Part shown: positions 42,563 through 51,293 of the stretch, in pieces
Position numbering within the stretch: position 1 is the stretch's first letter
Layout: the number at the start of each line of letters is the position of its first letter
Origin: Labedella populi
GTDB taxonomy: Bacteria; Actinomycetota; Actinomycetes; Actinomycetales; Microbacteriaceae
Assembly (NCBI RefSeq): GCF_004078655.1
Contig: NZ_RZNC01000001.1
Location: forward strand, 434,001 to 498,000
DNA length: 64,000 nt
Direction of reading: 5' to 3'
Notes under the pieces: model-generated
What the model was told of the DNA's origin: nothing
What the model saw: only the letters and a program-made list of their open reading frames with translations
Database searches by the model: none
Made by a program: the position numbers and the translations under genes

Positions 42563-43531
42563 ATGTCGACACCGTCCGTCCCCTCGGCCCGCACGTACAG
42601 CTACCTGGGGCCGCGCGGGACGTTCACGGAGGCGGCCCTCGCGCAGGTCGAGGAGGCCGTCGGGCAGGAGTGGCGCTCCGTCAACAACGTCGGCGAGGCG
42701 CTCGACGACGTCGTCACGGGTCGGAGCGCGGCAGCGATGATCGCGATCGAGAACTCGATCGAGGGGGGCGTCTCCGTCGCCCAGGATGCGTTGTCGACGA
42801 TGCCGGGCTTGCGCATCATCGGCGAGTACCTCGTACACGTCGACTTCGTCCTCGTCGTCCGCCCCGGCATGCGGCTCGAGGATGTGAAGGTCGTCAACGC
42901 GCATCCCGTCGCCTACGCCCAGTGCCGGGGCTGGTTGGATCGCACGCTCCCGGGGCACGCCCACGTGCCGGCATCGAGCAACGTCCAGGCGGCCGCGAGT
43001 CTGCTGGAGAACGATCTGGCCGACGCGGCCGTCGCCCCGCCCGGGATCGTCGACCACCACGCCCTCGAGATCGTCGCACGCGGCATCATCGACAACCCGA
43101 ACGCGGTGACGCGCTTCGTGCTCGTGTCGACATCCCGCGAGCTGCCGCGCCCGACCGGGGCCGACAAGACGAGCCTCGTCGCCGAACTGCCCGTCGATCG
43201 AGCCGGCGCGCTGCTCGAGCTCCTCGAGCAGTTCTCCACCCGCGGCGTCAACATGAGCCTTCTCGAGTCCCGCCCCATCGGGGACGAGCTCGGTCGGTAC
43301 CGCTTCATCATCGACGCGGACGGCCACATCTTCGACGAGCGCGTGGCCGATGCTCTCCTCGGCGTGCGGCGTTTCAGCCCGAGCGTCGTCTTCCTCGGGT
43401 CCTACCCGAGGGCAGACGGGGCCCGAGTGGCGTTCGATCCGCGATACTCGGACGACGTGTTCATCGACGCACGCGACTGGTTGCGCGCGATCGTGAGCGG
43501 CGAACCCACGGTGCCGCTCGACGTCCCCTAG
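42563..43531 (+). CDS. pheA: prephenate dehydratase
   Basis: A 322-residue monofunctional prephenate dehydratase. The dehydratase domain (about 10-190) has YSYLGPRGTFTEAAL, AIENSIEGGV and the catalytic Thr in NAVTRF (183-185). The C-terminal ACT domain (about 200-275) contains ESRP (235-238) and senses phenylalanine. It makes phenylpyruvate from prephenate. ATG 42563 lies six bases after TAGGCT, so it is probably leaderless. A C-terminal 40-residue extension beyond ACT is typical in actinobacteria. Confidence 0.95.
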   Translation: MSTPSVPSARTYSYLGPRGTFTEAALAQVEEAVGQEWRSVNNVGEALDDVVTGRSAAAMIAIENSIEGGVSVAQDALSTMPGLRIIGEYLVHVDFVLVVRPGMRLEDVKVVNAHPVAYAQCRGWLDRTLPGHAHVPASSNVQAAASLLENDLADAAVAPPGIVDHHALEIVARGIIDNPNAVTRFVLVSTSRELPRPTGADKTSLVAELPVDRAGALLELLEQFSTRGVNMSLLESRPIGDELGRYRFIIDADGHIFDERVADALLGVRRFSPSVVFLGSYPRADGARVAFDPRYSDDVFIDARDWLRAIVSGEPTVPLDVP

Positions 43532-43550
43532 CGACGAGAAGGACGGACCC

Positions 43551-44306
43551 ATGGCCGATCACGACGGCATCGACCCGCGACACGACCCGATCTTCCAGCG
43601 CGGGTACGACCCCGCGGTGCACGGCGGCCCGGCCGAAGCGGGAGAGCGGTCCTCGGGGCGCTCCCGGGCCCGTCGTGAGGGCGACATCGAGCTCTTCGCA
43701 CCGCCGTCGTCTCGACGCTCGGGTCGTGACGGCATCACCCCGCACGATCCGGATCCGGTCTCCTCCGGTGCGCCGCTCGCCGACGATGCACCGGAGGAGT
43801 CACTCGACCCGTTCAGCTTCCTCACGCCGGCCTCCTCGGCACGCTCCGACCACGACGGCGACGAGGGCGACGACGCCGTTCACCGTGGACCGGAGCCGAC
43901 CGGCCCCGCCGACTCCGCGGTGCCCTGGAGGAACCCCTATCTCGTCGGACTCGTCGTCGGGGGCGCCGTGCTCGTGATCGCGGGCTTCCAGATGTTCCGC
44001 AGTGCGCTCGAGACCATCTACGTGGATTTCGCGCAGGGCGGCGTCATCTTCGGAAACGGCGGCACCGGAGCGGAGGAGGACCCGGATCCCTCCGGGGTCC
44101 TCGTGGCGATGCAGCTCGGCTGGTCGCTCGGCCCGCTGCTGTTCCTCATCGGCCTCGCGGCGATCCTCGCGGTCGTGGTCTTCGTCGCGGTGCGCTGGCG
44201 CCCAACGCGCCCGACGCGCCCAACGCGCCCAACGCGCCCGACGCGCCCGGCGAGCGAGGACGATGGGCCGGGTCGGGACGCGCCCGGGACGGAGCCGCTC
44301 TCGTGA
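43551..44306 (+). CDS. membrane protein, module A1
   Basis: A 251-residue protein with a disordered, acidic/arginine-rich N terminus (residues 1-125) and two membrane helices in the C-terminal part (about 130-150 and 190-215). Shared blocks with the gene at 45009 are NPYLVGLVVGGAVLVIAGFQ, FRSALETIYVDF and VAMQLGWSLGPLLFLIG. The C terminus contains a 9-bp repeat encoding TRP five times. GTG start of the next gene overlaps by 4 bp. It follows pheA by about 20 bp, so it may share its transcript. Confidence 0.7.
   Translation: MADHDGIDPRHDPIFQRGYDPAVHGGPAEAGERSSGRSRARREGDIELFAPPSSRRSGRDGITPHDPDPVSSGAPLADDAPEESLDPFSFLTPASSARSDHDGDEGDDAVHRGPEPTGPADSAVPWRNPYLVGLVVGGAVLVIAGFQMFRSALETIYVDFAQGGVIFGNGGTGAEEDPDPSGVLVAMQLGWSLGPLLFLIGLAAILAVVVFVAVRWRPTRPTRPTRPTRPTRPASEDDGPGRDAPGTEPLS
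44202..44246. repeat. 9-bp coding tandem repeat
   Basis: Five copies of CCRACGCGC, encoding (T)RP repeats at the C terminus of module A1. Such repeats change length easily. Confidence 0.9.
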
Positions 44307-44761
44307 GCCGCGTCCGCCCACTCGTCGCGATCGTCGTCGCGTCTCTCGCTGCGGTACTGCTCGTCGGCGGGGGCGCGCTCGTCATCGCCGACGCGAACGC
44401 GCGCGCGGTCGCCGCGAAGGGCGTCGTCGAGGAACTCCGCGAGTTCTACGCGGAGCAGGAGGGATACGACATCGGGGAACCGGCCCGGCTCGCTCGACTC
44501 GTCCTCGCCGATTCCCTCGCGAACGACGGTCCGACGCCCGTGCTCTTCACCGACGAGCAGGCGGACTACCGGGACGCCCGCTACGGGGCCTTCGGTGGGA
44601 TCTTCACCTACCTCCCTCTGCAGCGCCCGTGGGCTCCGCGGCTGATCACCGTGCCGATCGCGGCCGGCGCCGTGATCGGTGTGGTCTTCCTGCTCACCCG
44701 GGCGGCGACATGGTCGCCGCGGTCACCGGGTCGTGGGAACACGTCATCCTCGATCCGGTGA
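44303..44761 (+). CDS. membrane protein, module B1
   Basis: A 152-residue protein with an N-terminal signal-anchor helix, a soluble extracytoplasmic middle (about 30-110, with DANARAVAAKGVV, LRRLVL-like ARLVLADSLAN, YGAFGGIFTYLPLQRPWAPR) and a C-terminal helix. It overlaps module A1 by 4 bp. The paralogue at 45383 has the same plan: FADAQARLDAA, YGSFGGMGTG and PRPWIPRL. Function unknown. Confidence 0.7.
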   Translation: MSRVRPLVAIVVASLAAVLLVGGGALVIADANARAVAAKGVVEELREFYAEQEGYDIGEPARLARLVLADSLANDGPTPVLFTDEQADYRDARYGAFGGIFTYLPLQRPWAPRLITVPIAAGAVIGVVFLLTRAATWSPRSPGRGNTSSSIR

Positions 44762-44802
44762 CGGTGACGGTGACCGTGACGGTGACGGTGACGGTGACGG
44801 TG
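44758..44802. repeat. 6-bp tandem repeat
   Basis: GTGACG repeated about seven and a half times, with one copy GTGACC, beginning at the stop codon of module B1. It lies in the 247-bp gap before the second module; no other gene is seen in that gap. Confidence 0.9.
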
Positions 44803-45008
44803 CCGACGGCCGGGCGATCCTCCATGCGCGCAAGCAGGCACGCCTCGAGTGGTTTGGACGAGCTGTTCCCTCAGCTCGACCTCTGAGGGATACTCGACGG
44901 AAGAGGCCCGGGCCCGCGCCCGCATCGCGTCGAAGGCGACGGACGGGCATCCCGGGAGCGCGGCTCCACCCGAGTCTCGCTCCCCACGAGGGCGGGAGGT
45001 GCGTGGGG

Positions 45009-45386
45009 ATGGACGGGAACAACGCCCCAGACGAGCATCCGGCGCCCGGCCGCGCAGCACCGACGCCGCGTGCGCGGGACCGCCGCGGCGTCGGCGCGCT
45101 CTGGAACCCCCACGTCGTCATGCTCGTCGTCGGAGGACTCGCGCTCGTCGCCATCGGGGTGCGGCTCTACCGTTCGGCGCTCGCCGTCGTCTACTCGGAC
45201 TTCACGAGTCGTGGCACGCACGGACTCACGGACGTCGAATCCGCCGACCGGGATCCGGCGCAGGATCTCGTCGCGATGCAGGTCGAGTGGACGATCGGAC
45301 CGCTGCTGATCGCGTTCGGTCTCCTCGCCGTCCTGGTCGGCGTGACGGTGCTCGCGGTGCGCTGGTGCGGGGGACCACGACGATGA
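45009..45386 (+). CDS. membrane protein, module A2
   Basis: A 125-residue paralogue of module A1 without the long disordered N terminus. The core is conserved: NPHVVMLVVGGLALVAIGVR, YRSALAVVYSDF and VAMQVEWTIGPLLIAFGLLA, with two membrane helices. ATG 45009 has GGGAGG upstream. It overlaps module B2 by 4 bp. Function unknown. Confidence 0.68.
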   Translation: MDGNNAPDEHPAPGRAAPTPRARDRRGVGALWNPHVVMLVVGGLALVAIGVRLYRSALAVVYSDFTSRGTHGLTDVESADRDPAQDLVAMQVEWTIGPLLIAFGLLAVLVGVTVLAVRWCGGPRR

Positions 45387-45910
45387 CGGGCACGCGCCGC
45401 CTCCTCGTGGGGCTCATCGGCTCCGGGCTGTCGTTCGTGCTCATCGCCGTGGGCGTCGTGCTCGTGTTCGCCGACGCGCAGGCCCGGCTCGACGCGGCGA
45501 CCCGCATCGCGATCCAGTCGGAGGTGCTCGACGAGGCGCCGGTGCGAACATCCCCAGACGTCGTCGCCCGCACGATCGTCGTCGACTCCATGTCCCTCGA
45601 CGGTCCGCTGCCGCGCTACTCGATCGTCGTGGTGGACGCGGCGGGTTACCGGAGGACGATCGACGACCCGCACGGCGTCGTCTTCGTCGACGAGGGCGGC
45701 TACCAGTACGTCTCCTACGGCTCGTTCGGCGGCATGGGGACCGGTTCGCCCGTTCCCCTCCCGCGCCCGTGGATCCCTCGACTCGTCGGCGCCGTCCTCG
45801 CCGCGGGACTCTCCCTCGCCGTCGCGACGGGAGCGGGGCTCGCCCTCACGTGGCGGCCCCCGCGAGCGGGCACCGACTCGAGCGAGCGAGCGGCCGCTTC
45901 GCCAGCGTAG
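45383..45910 (+). CDS. membrane protein, module B2
   Basis: A 175-residue paralogue of module B1: N-terminal helix (residues about 8-28), extracytoplasmic domain with TIVVDSMSLDG, YGSFGGMGTG and PRPWIPRL, then a C-terminal helix. Its ATG overlaps module A2 by 4 bp. It converges with dagK, whose stop lies 15 bp away. Confidence 0.68.
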   Translation: MTGTRRLLVGLIGSGLSFVLIAVGVVLVFADAQARLDAATRIAIQSEVLDEAPVRTSPDVVARTIVVDSMSLDGPLPRYSIVVVDAAGYRRTIDDPHGVVFVDEGGYQYVSYGSFGGMGTGSPVPLPRPWIPRLVGAVLAAGLSLAVATGAGLALTWRPPRAGTDSSERAAASPA

Positions 45911-45925
45911 GACCGCGTGCCACGC

Positions 45926-46918
45926 CTAGCGGATCGACGCGAGCGGGACGCGGACCGCGAGGGCGCTCGGTCGTGTCGAGAAGGCGACGGCCGTGCCCGA
46001 ACCGAAGTCGTCGCCGTCGAGCTCGACCTCGTTCGGCTCGTCGAGTCCGATGGTGACGCCCGAGCTGCGGAGGTAGGTGATGGTCTTCCCGGCCCCGCCG
46101 CGCGCGTTCGCCTCGATGATCTGTCGTCCGATGCTGAAGCGGCGGAGGGCGCGGTTCTGCCAGGAGACGCGGCGCCACACCTGGAACCAGCCGACGATGC
46201 CCTTGGGCTGGAGAACGGCGATGTCGAGGAGCCCGTCGTCGACCGATGCGCCCGGCAGCAGTTCGATCCCGCCGGGGAGCAGCCCGCAGTTGCCGACGAT
46301 CACCGTCGAGACGTGTGCACTGTGCTCGTTGTGTCCCTGCAGTCGGTACCGGACCCGGAAGGGTCGCGAGGCGGGGATGGCGCGGAGCCCCGCATCGACG
46401 TAGGCGAGCCACCCGACCGCGCGCTTCAGCGCAGGATTCGTATTCGCCATGATCTGCGCGTCGATGCCCACCCCGGCCATGACGAGGAAGGCGTGCGCGT
46501 CCGTCGACCCGTCGCCACGGGCGATGCGGGCTTCTCCGATGTCGATGTTGCGAGTGACGCCCCTGAACGCGGTCGCCACGCTTCGCGAGACATCGGACAG
46601 GGGGAGGTCGAGGTTGCGTGCGAGCAGGTTCCCGGTGCCCGACGGCAGGATGCCGAGCGGGACGCCCGTGCCGACGAGCGCCTCCGCGACGGAGCGCACG
46701 GTACCGTCGCCGCCCGCCGCCATCACGAGGCCGGCGCCGGCTGCGACGAGGACGCGTGTGAGCCCGGCGCCCGGGTCGTCGACGCTCGTCGCGACCCAGC
46801 GCGTCTCGCCCCAGCCCTCGGCGACGGCCGTCAGCTCGACGATCGGTCGCAGCGCCCCGATGTCGATCTTCACGGGGTTGTAGACGACCGCGGCCCAGCG
46901 AGATCCCGCAGCACCCAT
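45926..46918 (-). CDS. diacylglycerol/lipid kinase family protein
   Basis: A 330-residue protein of the DagK/YegS family: N-terminal [10 protein letters not shown], nucleotide motif [15 protein letters not shown] (about 68-82), [19 protein letters not shown] (about 90-108), and a C-terminal beta-rich lipid domain containing [13 protein letters not shown]. It phosphorylates diacylglycerol or a related lipid at the membrane. ATG 46918 lies six bases after TAGGTT on the minus strand and has no Shine-Dalgarno, so it is probably leaderless and divergent from serS. Confidence 0.9.
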   Translation of the reverse strand: MGAAGSRWAAVVYNPVKIDIGALRPIVELTAVAEGWGETRWVATSVDDPGAGLTRVLVAAGAGLVMAAGGDGTVRSVAEALVGTGVPLGILPSGTGNLLARNLDLPLSDVSRSVATAFRGVTRNIDIGEARIARGDGSTDAHAFLVMAGVGIDAQIMANTNPALKRAVGWLAYVDAGLRAIPASRPFRVRYRLQGHNEHSAHVSTVIVGNCGLLPGGIELLPGASVDDGLLDIAVLQPKGIVGWFQVWRRVSWQNRALRRFSIGRQIIEANARGGAGKTITYLRSSGVTIGLDEPNEVELDGDDFGSGTAVAFSTRPSALAVRVPLASIR

Positions 46919-46924
46919 GAGGAC

Positions 46925-46945
46925 AACCTACCCGGCGCATAGACT
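46925..46945. promoter_or_regulatory. back-to-back leaderless promoters of dagK and serS
   Basis: TAGGTT on the minus strand (46925-46930, six bases before the dagK ATG) and TAGACT on the plus strand (46940-46945, seven bases before the serS GTG) lie within 34 bp of the two starts. Neither gene has a Shine-Dalgarno. Confidence 0.55.
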
Positions 46946-46952
46946 GGGCTGC

Positions 46953-48218
46953 GTGATCGATCCAGTGCTCTTGCGTGAGAATCCCGACATCGTTCGACGC
47001 TCGCAGGAGGCGCGAGGGGCCTCCATCGAGGTCGTCTCGGAGGCGCTCGATGCAGACGCGGCCAAACGGGCCGCGATCACTCGGTTCGAGACGCTGCGAG
47101 CCGAGCAGAACGCGCACGGGAAGCGTGTCGCTCAGGCTCCGAAGGAAGAGAAGGCCGCTCTCGTCGCGCAAGCGAAGGGCCTCTCCGAGCAGGTCAAGGC
47201 GGCGCAGCAGGAGCAGAACGAGGCCGACGCGCGCTACGCCGCTGCGGTCGCGCAGATCCAGAACATCGTCCTCGACGGCGTGCCGGCCGGCGGTGAGGAC
47301 GACTTCGTCACGTTGCGAGAGGTCGGCGAGAAGCCGACCTTCGACTTCGAGCCCCGCGACCACCTCGAGATCGGCGAGCTCCTCGACGCCATCGACATGG
47401 CGCGTGGAACCAAGGTCTCGGGGGCGCGCTTCTACTTCCTCAAGGGCATCGGGGCGCGTCTCGAACTCGCGCTCATGAACCTCGCCCTCGACCGCGCTCT
47501 CGAGGCCGGCTTCATCCCGCTCATCACTCCGACGCTCGTCAAGCCGGAGATCATGTCGGGCACCGGTTTCCTCGGTGCGCACTCCGACGAGATCTACTAC
47601 CTGCCGGACGACGACCTCTACCTCACCGGCACGAGCGAGGTGGCGCTCGCCGGGTACCACGCCGACGAGATCCTCGACCTCTCGGACGGGGCCCTCCGCT
47701 ACGCCGGTTGGTCGACGTGCTATCGCCGCGAGGCCGGGTCCTACGGGAAGGACACGCGCGGCATCATCCGGGTGCACCAGTTCAACAAGCTCGAGATGTT
47801 CGTGCACACGACGCCGGATGACGCCGCAGCGGAGCACGAGCGGCTGCTCGGCTACCAGGAGCGCATGATGGCCGACCTCGGTTTGTCCTACCGCGTGATC
47901 GACACCGCGGCGGGCGACCTGGGCTCGAGCGCCGCGCGCAAGTTCGACGTCGAGGCGTGGGTGCCGACGCAGGACGCGTATCGTGAGCTCACCTCGACCT
48001 CCAACTGCACGACCTTCCAGGCCCGGCGGCTCGGTATCCGTTCCCGTGGCGAGGACGGGAGGACGGCGCCCGTCGCGACCCTGAACGGAACGCTCGCGAC
48101 GACACGGTGGCTCGTGGCGATCCTCGAGACGCATCAGCAGGAGGACGGCTCCGTCGTCATCCCGGAGGTGCTGCGCCCGTATCTCGGTGGCCTCGACGTC
48201 GCGGCTCCGCGCCGATGA
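46953..48218 (+). CDS. serS: serine--tRNA ligase
   Basis: A 421-residue class II aminoacyl-tRNA synthetase. The N-terminal coiled-coil arm (about 28-105) binds tRNA; the catalytic core has [17 protein letters not shown], motif 2 [20 protein letters not shown] and motif 3 in [19 protein letters not shown]. It charges tRNA-Ser, two copies of which are in this window. GTG 46953 is leaderless. It overlaps the HAD gene by 4 bp. Confidence 0.96.
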   Translation: MIDPVLLRENPDIVRRSQEARGASIEVVSEALDADAAKRAAITRFETLRAEQNAHGKRVAQAPKEEKAALVAQAKGLSEQVKAAQQEQNEADARYAAAVAQIQNIVLDGVPAGGEDDFVTLREVGEKPTFDFEPRDHLEIGELLDAIDMARGTKVSGARFYFLKGIGARLELALMNLALDRALEAGFIPLITPTLVKPEIMSGTGFLGAHSDEIYYLPDDDLYLTGTSEVALAGYHADEILDLSDGALRYAGWSTCYRREAGSYGKDTRGIIRVHQFNKLEMFVHTTPDDAAAEHERLLGYQERMMADLGLSYRVIDTAAGDLGSSAARKFDVEAWVPTQDAYRELTSTSNCTTFQARRLGIRSRGEDGRTAPVATLNGTLATTRWLVAILETHQQEDGSVVIPEVLRPYLGGLDVAAPRR

Positions 48219-49027
48219 CGGCCGCGACACGACTCGTCGCACTCGACGTCGACGGGACGATCCTGCACGAGGACGCCTCGCTCTCAGACGCGGTGCGGGA
48301 GGCCGTTGCTGCCGTCTCGGCGCGCGGACACCTCGTCACGTTCGCGACCGGCCGCAGTTGGGCGTCGACGAAGCCCGTGCTCGACGCGCTCGGGCTCGCG
48401 CCGGAGTACGTCGTGTGCGCCAACGGCGCCCTCGTTCTCGCGCGTGATGACGAGGAGGAGTCGGGGTACCGTCGCCACCTCATCGAGACGTTCGACCCGC
48501 GCGAGGTGCTCGAGACGGTGCACGCGCAGCTCGACGACGGACGTTACATGGTCGAGCTCCCGAACGGTCACCGCAAGTACACGGAGGGCATGGCCGATTG
48601 GGACCTCGAGAACGCCGAGCAGGTGCCGTTCGACGGCTTGTCGGCCGAGCCGGTCCTGCGGGTCGTGGTCGTCGCCCCGAATCAGGACGAGCAGGAATTC
48701 CTCGAGCGCGTCGAGGCGATGGGACTCCACCAGGTCGCCTACTCCATCGGGTGGACGGCCTGGCTCGACATCGCCCCGAAGGGCGTGAACAAGTCGACGG
48801 CGCTCGAGGCCGTACGCGCGGCGCTCGACATCCCGGGTGATCGTGTCTTCGTGGCGGGCGACGGCCGCAACGACATCGAGATGTTCGAGTGGGCGGTCGC
48901 GGGAGGCGGGACGGCCGTCGCGATGGGCCAGGCGCCGGAGGAGGTCCTCGCTGCGGCGAACGCTCGCACCGGGACCATCGACGAGGATGGGCTCGCGGAC
49001 GCCCTCACGCAGCACCTGCTGGACTGA
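48215..49027 (+). CDS. HAD-family hydrolase (Cof type)
   Basis: A 270-residue phosphatase. Motif I is DVDGTIL with the nucleophile Asp, motif II TFATGRS, motif III Lys in [10 protein letters not shown], and motif [12 protein letters not shown]. The cap is of the Cof/type IIB kind. Typical substrates are sugar phosphates or nucleotides. It is translationally coupled to serS by a 4-bp overlap. Confidence 0.9.
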   Translation: MTAATRLVALDVDGTILHEDASLSDAVREAVAAVSARGHLVTFATGRSWASTKPVLDALGLAPEYVVCANGALVLARDDEEESGYRRHLIETFDPREVLETVHAQLDDGRYMVELPNGHRKYTEGMADWDLENAEQVPFDGLSAEPVLRVVVVAPNQDEQEFLERVEAMGLHQVAYSIGWTAWLDIAPKGVNKSTALEAVRAALDIPGDRVFVAGDGRNDIEMFEWAVAGGGTAVAMGQAPEEVLAAANARTGTIDEDGLADALTQHLLD

Positions 49028-49148
49028 CCCGTCCGGTTCCGACCGGGCCGATTCGTCGAACGACGCACATTCGTCGGTCAGCGGGGTGACCTGGCGCGCC
49101 CACGGAGGCCGATCGTCCGGTTGGTCTTTCGCAGCGCGAGTGATGCCC

Positions 49149-49167
49149 TTAGGATAGGCAAGCCTAA
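49149..49167. promoter_or_regulatory. iron box (DtxR/IdeR operator)
   Basis: TTAGGATAGGCAAGCCTAA is a near-perfect 19-bp DtxR-type palindrome 26 bp upstream of the binding-protein start. It should put the iron operon under iron-dependent repression. Confidence 0.9.
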
Positions 49168-49193
49168 TCCCACCACTTCTCCGAAGGACATCC

Positions 49194-50237
49194 GTGCGCT
49201 CTTCTCGCAGAACCCTCTCCCTCGTCGCCCTCGCGGCCGCCGGCATGCTCGGACTCGGCGCGTGCTCGAGCGGAGCCGACACCGCTTCATCCGAATCCTC
49301 GAACGGAACGGCCGGTAGCGGCTTCCCCGTCACGGTGGAACACGTCTTCGGCGAAACCGAGATCGACGCGGCACCGGAACGCGTCGCAACGATCCAGTGG
49401 GCGAACCAGGACGTGGCCCTCGCGCTCGGCGTCGTCCCCGTCGGCATGCCGGCGCAGACCTATGGCGACGACGACGGCGACGGCATCCTGCCCTGGACCT
49501 ACGAGAAGCTCGAGGAACTGGGGGGCACGGACGATCTCCCGGTCCTCTTCGACGAGGCTTCGGCACTCGACTTCGAAGCCGTCGCGGACACCGCGCCGGA
49601 TGTGATCCTCGGCGGTTACGGCGGGTTCACCGAGGAGGACTTCGAGACCCTCTCGCAGATCGCTCCGACCGTCGCCTACCCGGACGCTCCCTGGGGATCC
49701 ACCTGGCGCGAGATGGCCGAGCTCGACGGTGCGGCCCTCGGTATGGCCGATGAGGCGGACGCGCTCATCGCCGACGTCGAGCAGCAGATCGCCGATGCCA
49801 TCGCGGCCGAGCCGGCCCTCGAGGGCAAGACCGCCATGATGGGCTACTTCACGCCCGGCGACTTCAGCAGCATCGGCTACTACTCGACGGACGACGCGCG
49901 CAACAAGTACCTGGCCGACTTCGGATTCGAGACCCCGGAGAGCCTCGCGACGCTCTCTGAGGAGAACGAGGAGTTCTTCGGCACGGTGAGCGCCGAGAAC
50001 GCCGACACCTTCGACGACGTCGACATCATGGTCGTCTACGGTGACGAGACCACGCTCCCCGGCCTCCAGGCCGACCCGCTGCTCTCGCAAATCCCGGCCG
50101 TCGCGAACGGTTCGGTGGTGGTGCTTGACAACAACTCGCCCCTCGCCGCCTCCGTCTCCCCGACGGTCCTGTCGATCCCGTGGGCGCTCGACGAGTTCGT
50201 CGGGAAGTTCGCGGACGCCGCAGAGAACGCCGAGTGA
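49194..50237 (+). CDS. iron-siderophore ABC transporter substrate-binding lipoprotein
   Basis: A 347-residue FepB/FhuD-type binding protein with lipobox LGLGAC (Cys24). Features include VERVFGETEIDAAPERVATI-like strand, ALDFEAVADTAPDVILGGYG and ALGMADEADALI. It captures ferric siderophores outside the cell. GTG 49194 follows GAAGGACAT. An iron box controls the operon of four genes (49194-53182). Confidence 0.93.
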   Translation: MRSSRRTLSLVALAAAGMLGLGACSSGADTASSESSNGTAGSGFPVTVEHVFGETEIDAAPERVATIQWANQDVALALGVVPVGMPAQTYGDDDGDGILPWTYEKLEELGGTDDLPVLFDEASALDFEAVADTAPDVILGGYGGFTEEDFETLSQIAPTVAYPDAPWGSTWREMAELDGAALGMADEADALIADVEQQIADAIAAEPALEGKTAMMGYFTPGDFSSIGYYSTDDARNKYLADFGFETPESLATLSEENEEFFGTVSAENADTFDDVDIMVVYGDETTLPGLQADPLLSQIPAVANGSVVVLDNNSPLAASVSPTVLSIPWALDEFVGKFADAAENAE

Positions 50238-51292
50238 TCATTGCGCCCGCGCGCGTCGAGGCGCCGATCGGACCCTCACGGGCCCGATCGGCGTCCCGTC
50301 GCCGTCGCCGGGTGCTCGGTCTTCTCGCGTGCCTCGTCGGGCTCGTCGTCGTCGTGGTGCTGTCCGTCTCGATCGGTTCGCGCGAGGTGTCCCTTGCGGA
50401 AGTCGTGAGCGCGTTCACGGACCCCACGGCGACGGGCCTCGCCGAGGAGGCGGTGCGCGCGCGTGTCCCGCGCACCGTGCTCGGTCTGCTCGTCGGAGCG
50501 GCGCTCGGACTGGCGGGCGCCATCATGCAGGGCGTGACCCGCAATCCGCTCGCCGACCCCGGTATCCTCGGCGTCAACACGGGCGCATCGCTCTTCGTCG
50601 TCGCCGGGATCGCGTTCTTCGGCATGACGACGTTCACCGATTACATCTGGCTCGCGCTCGCCGGGGCGGCTGCGAGCGCGGTCTTCGTCTACACCGTGGG
50701 ATCGCTCGGGCGCGGTGGAGCGACACCGCTGAAGCTCGCACTCGCCGGAGCGGCCACGACCGCGGCGCTCAGTTCGCTCATCAGTGCCATCGTGCTGCCG
50801 CGCGTCGATGCCCTCCAGGTCTTCCGGTTCTGGCAGATCGGCGGGATCGGTGGGGCCGACTGGGACTCGATGGTGATGGTCGTGCCCTTCCTCGCCGTCG
50901 GTGCCCTCCTCTCGTTGCTCTCCGCCCGGTCGCTCGATGCGCTCGCCCTCGGCGACGAGCTCGCGACCGGTCTCGGCGGCAACGTCGCGGCCGCCCGGGC
51001 CGTCGCCGCGCTCGGCGGCGTCCTGCTGTGCGGAGCGGCGACGGCGATCGCGGGCCCTATCGGGTTCATCGGGCTCGTCGTCCCGCACGTCGCGCGCATG
51101 CTCACCGGCAGCCACTACCGGTGGATCCTTCCGTACTCCGTGGGATTCGGCGCGCTCCTCCTCCTGCTCGCCGACGTCGTCGGACGTGTGGTGACCCGTC
51201 CCAGCGACGTCGAGGTCGGCATCATCACGGCCATCATCGGGGCGCCCGTGTTCATCGCCGTCGTGCGCCGTCAGAAGATCAAGGAGCTGTGA
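50234..51292 (+). CDS. iron-siderophore ABC permease 1 (FecCD)
   Basis: A 352-residue FecCD permease with about nine helices. The family motif GAIMQGVTRNPLADPGILGV and the ABC-contact segment GPIGFIGLVVPHVARMLTG are clear. GTG 50234 overlaps the previous stop by 4 bp. It forms a heterodimer with the next permease. Confidence 0.94.
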   Translation: MIIAPARVEAPIGPSRARSASRRRRRVLGLLACLVGLVVVVVLSVSIGSREVSLAEVVSAFTDPTATGLAEEAVRARVPRTVLGLLVGAALGLAGAIMQGVTRNPLADPGILGVNTGASLFVVAGIAFFGMTTFTDYIWLALAGAAASAVFVYTVGSLGRGGATPLKLALAGAATTAALSSLISAIVLPRVDALQVFRFWQIGGIGGADWDSMVMVVPFLAVGALLSLLSARSLDALALGDELATGLGGNVAAARAVAALGGVLLCGAATAIAGPIGFIGLVVPHVARMLTGSHYRWILPYSVGFGALLLLLADVVGRVVTRPSDVEVGIITAIIGAPVFIAVVRRQKIKEL

Positions 51293-51293
51293 C

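Noticed and set aside
44823-44886. Short frame ending LDELFPQLDL after the 6-bp repeat
   Set aside because: Too short, has no ribosome binding site and no paralogue in the duplicated module.
45846-48242. 798-residue minus-strand open frame
   Set aside because: It runs through dagK in another frame and antisense to serS; both of these have full family motifs.
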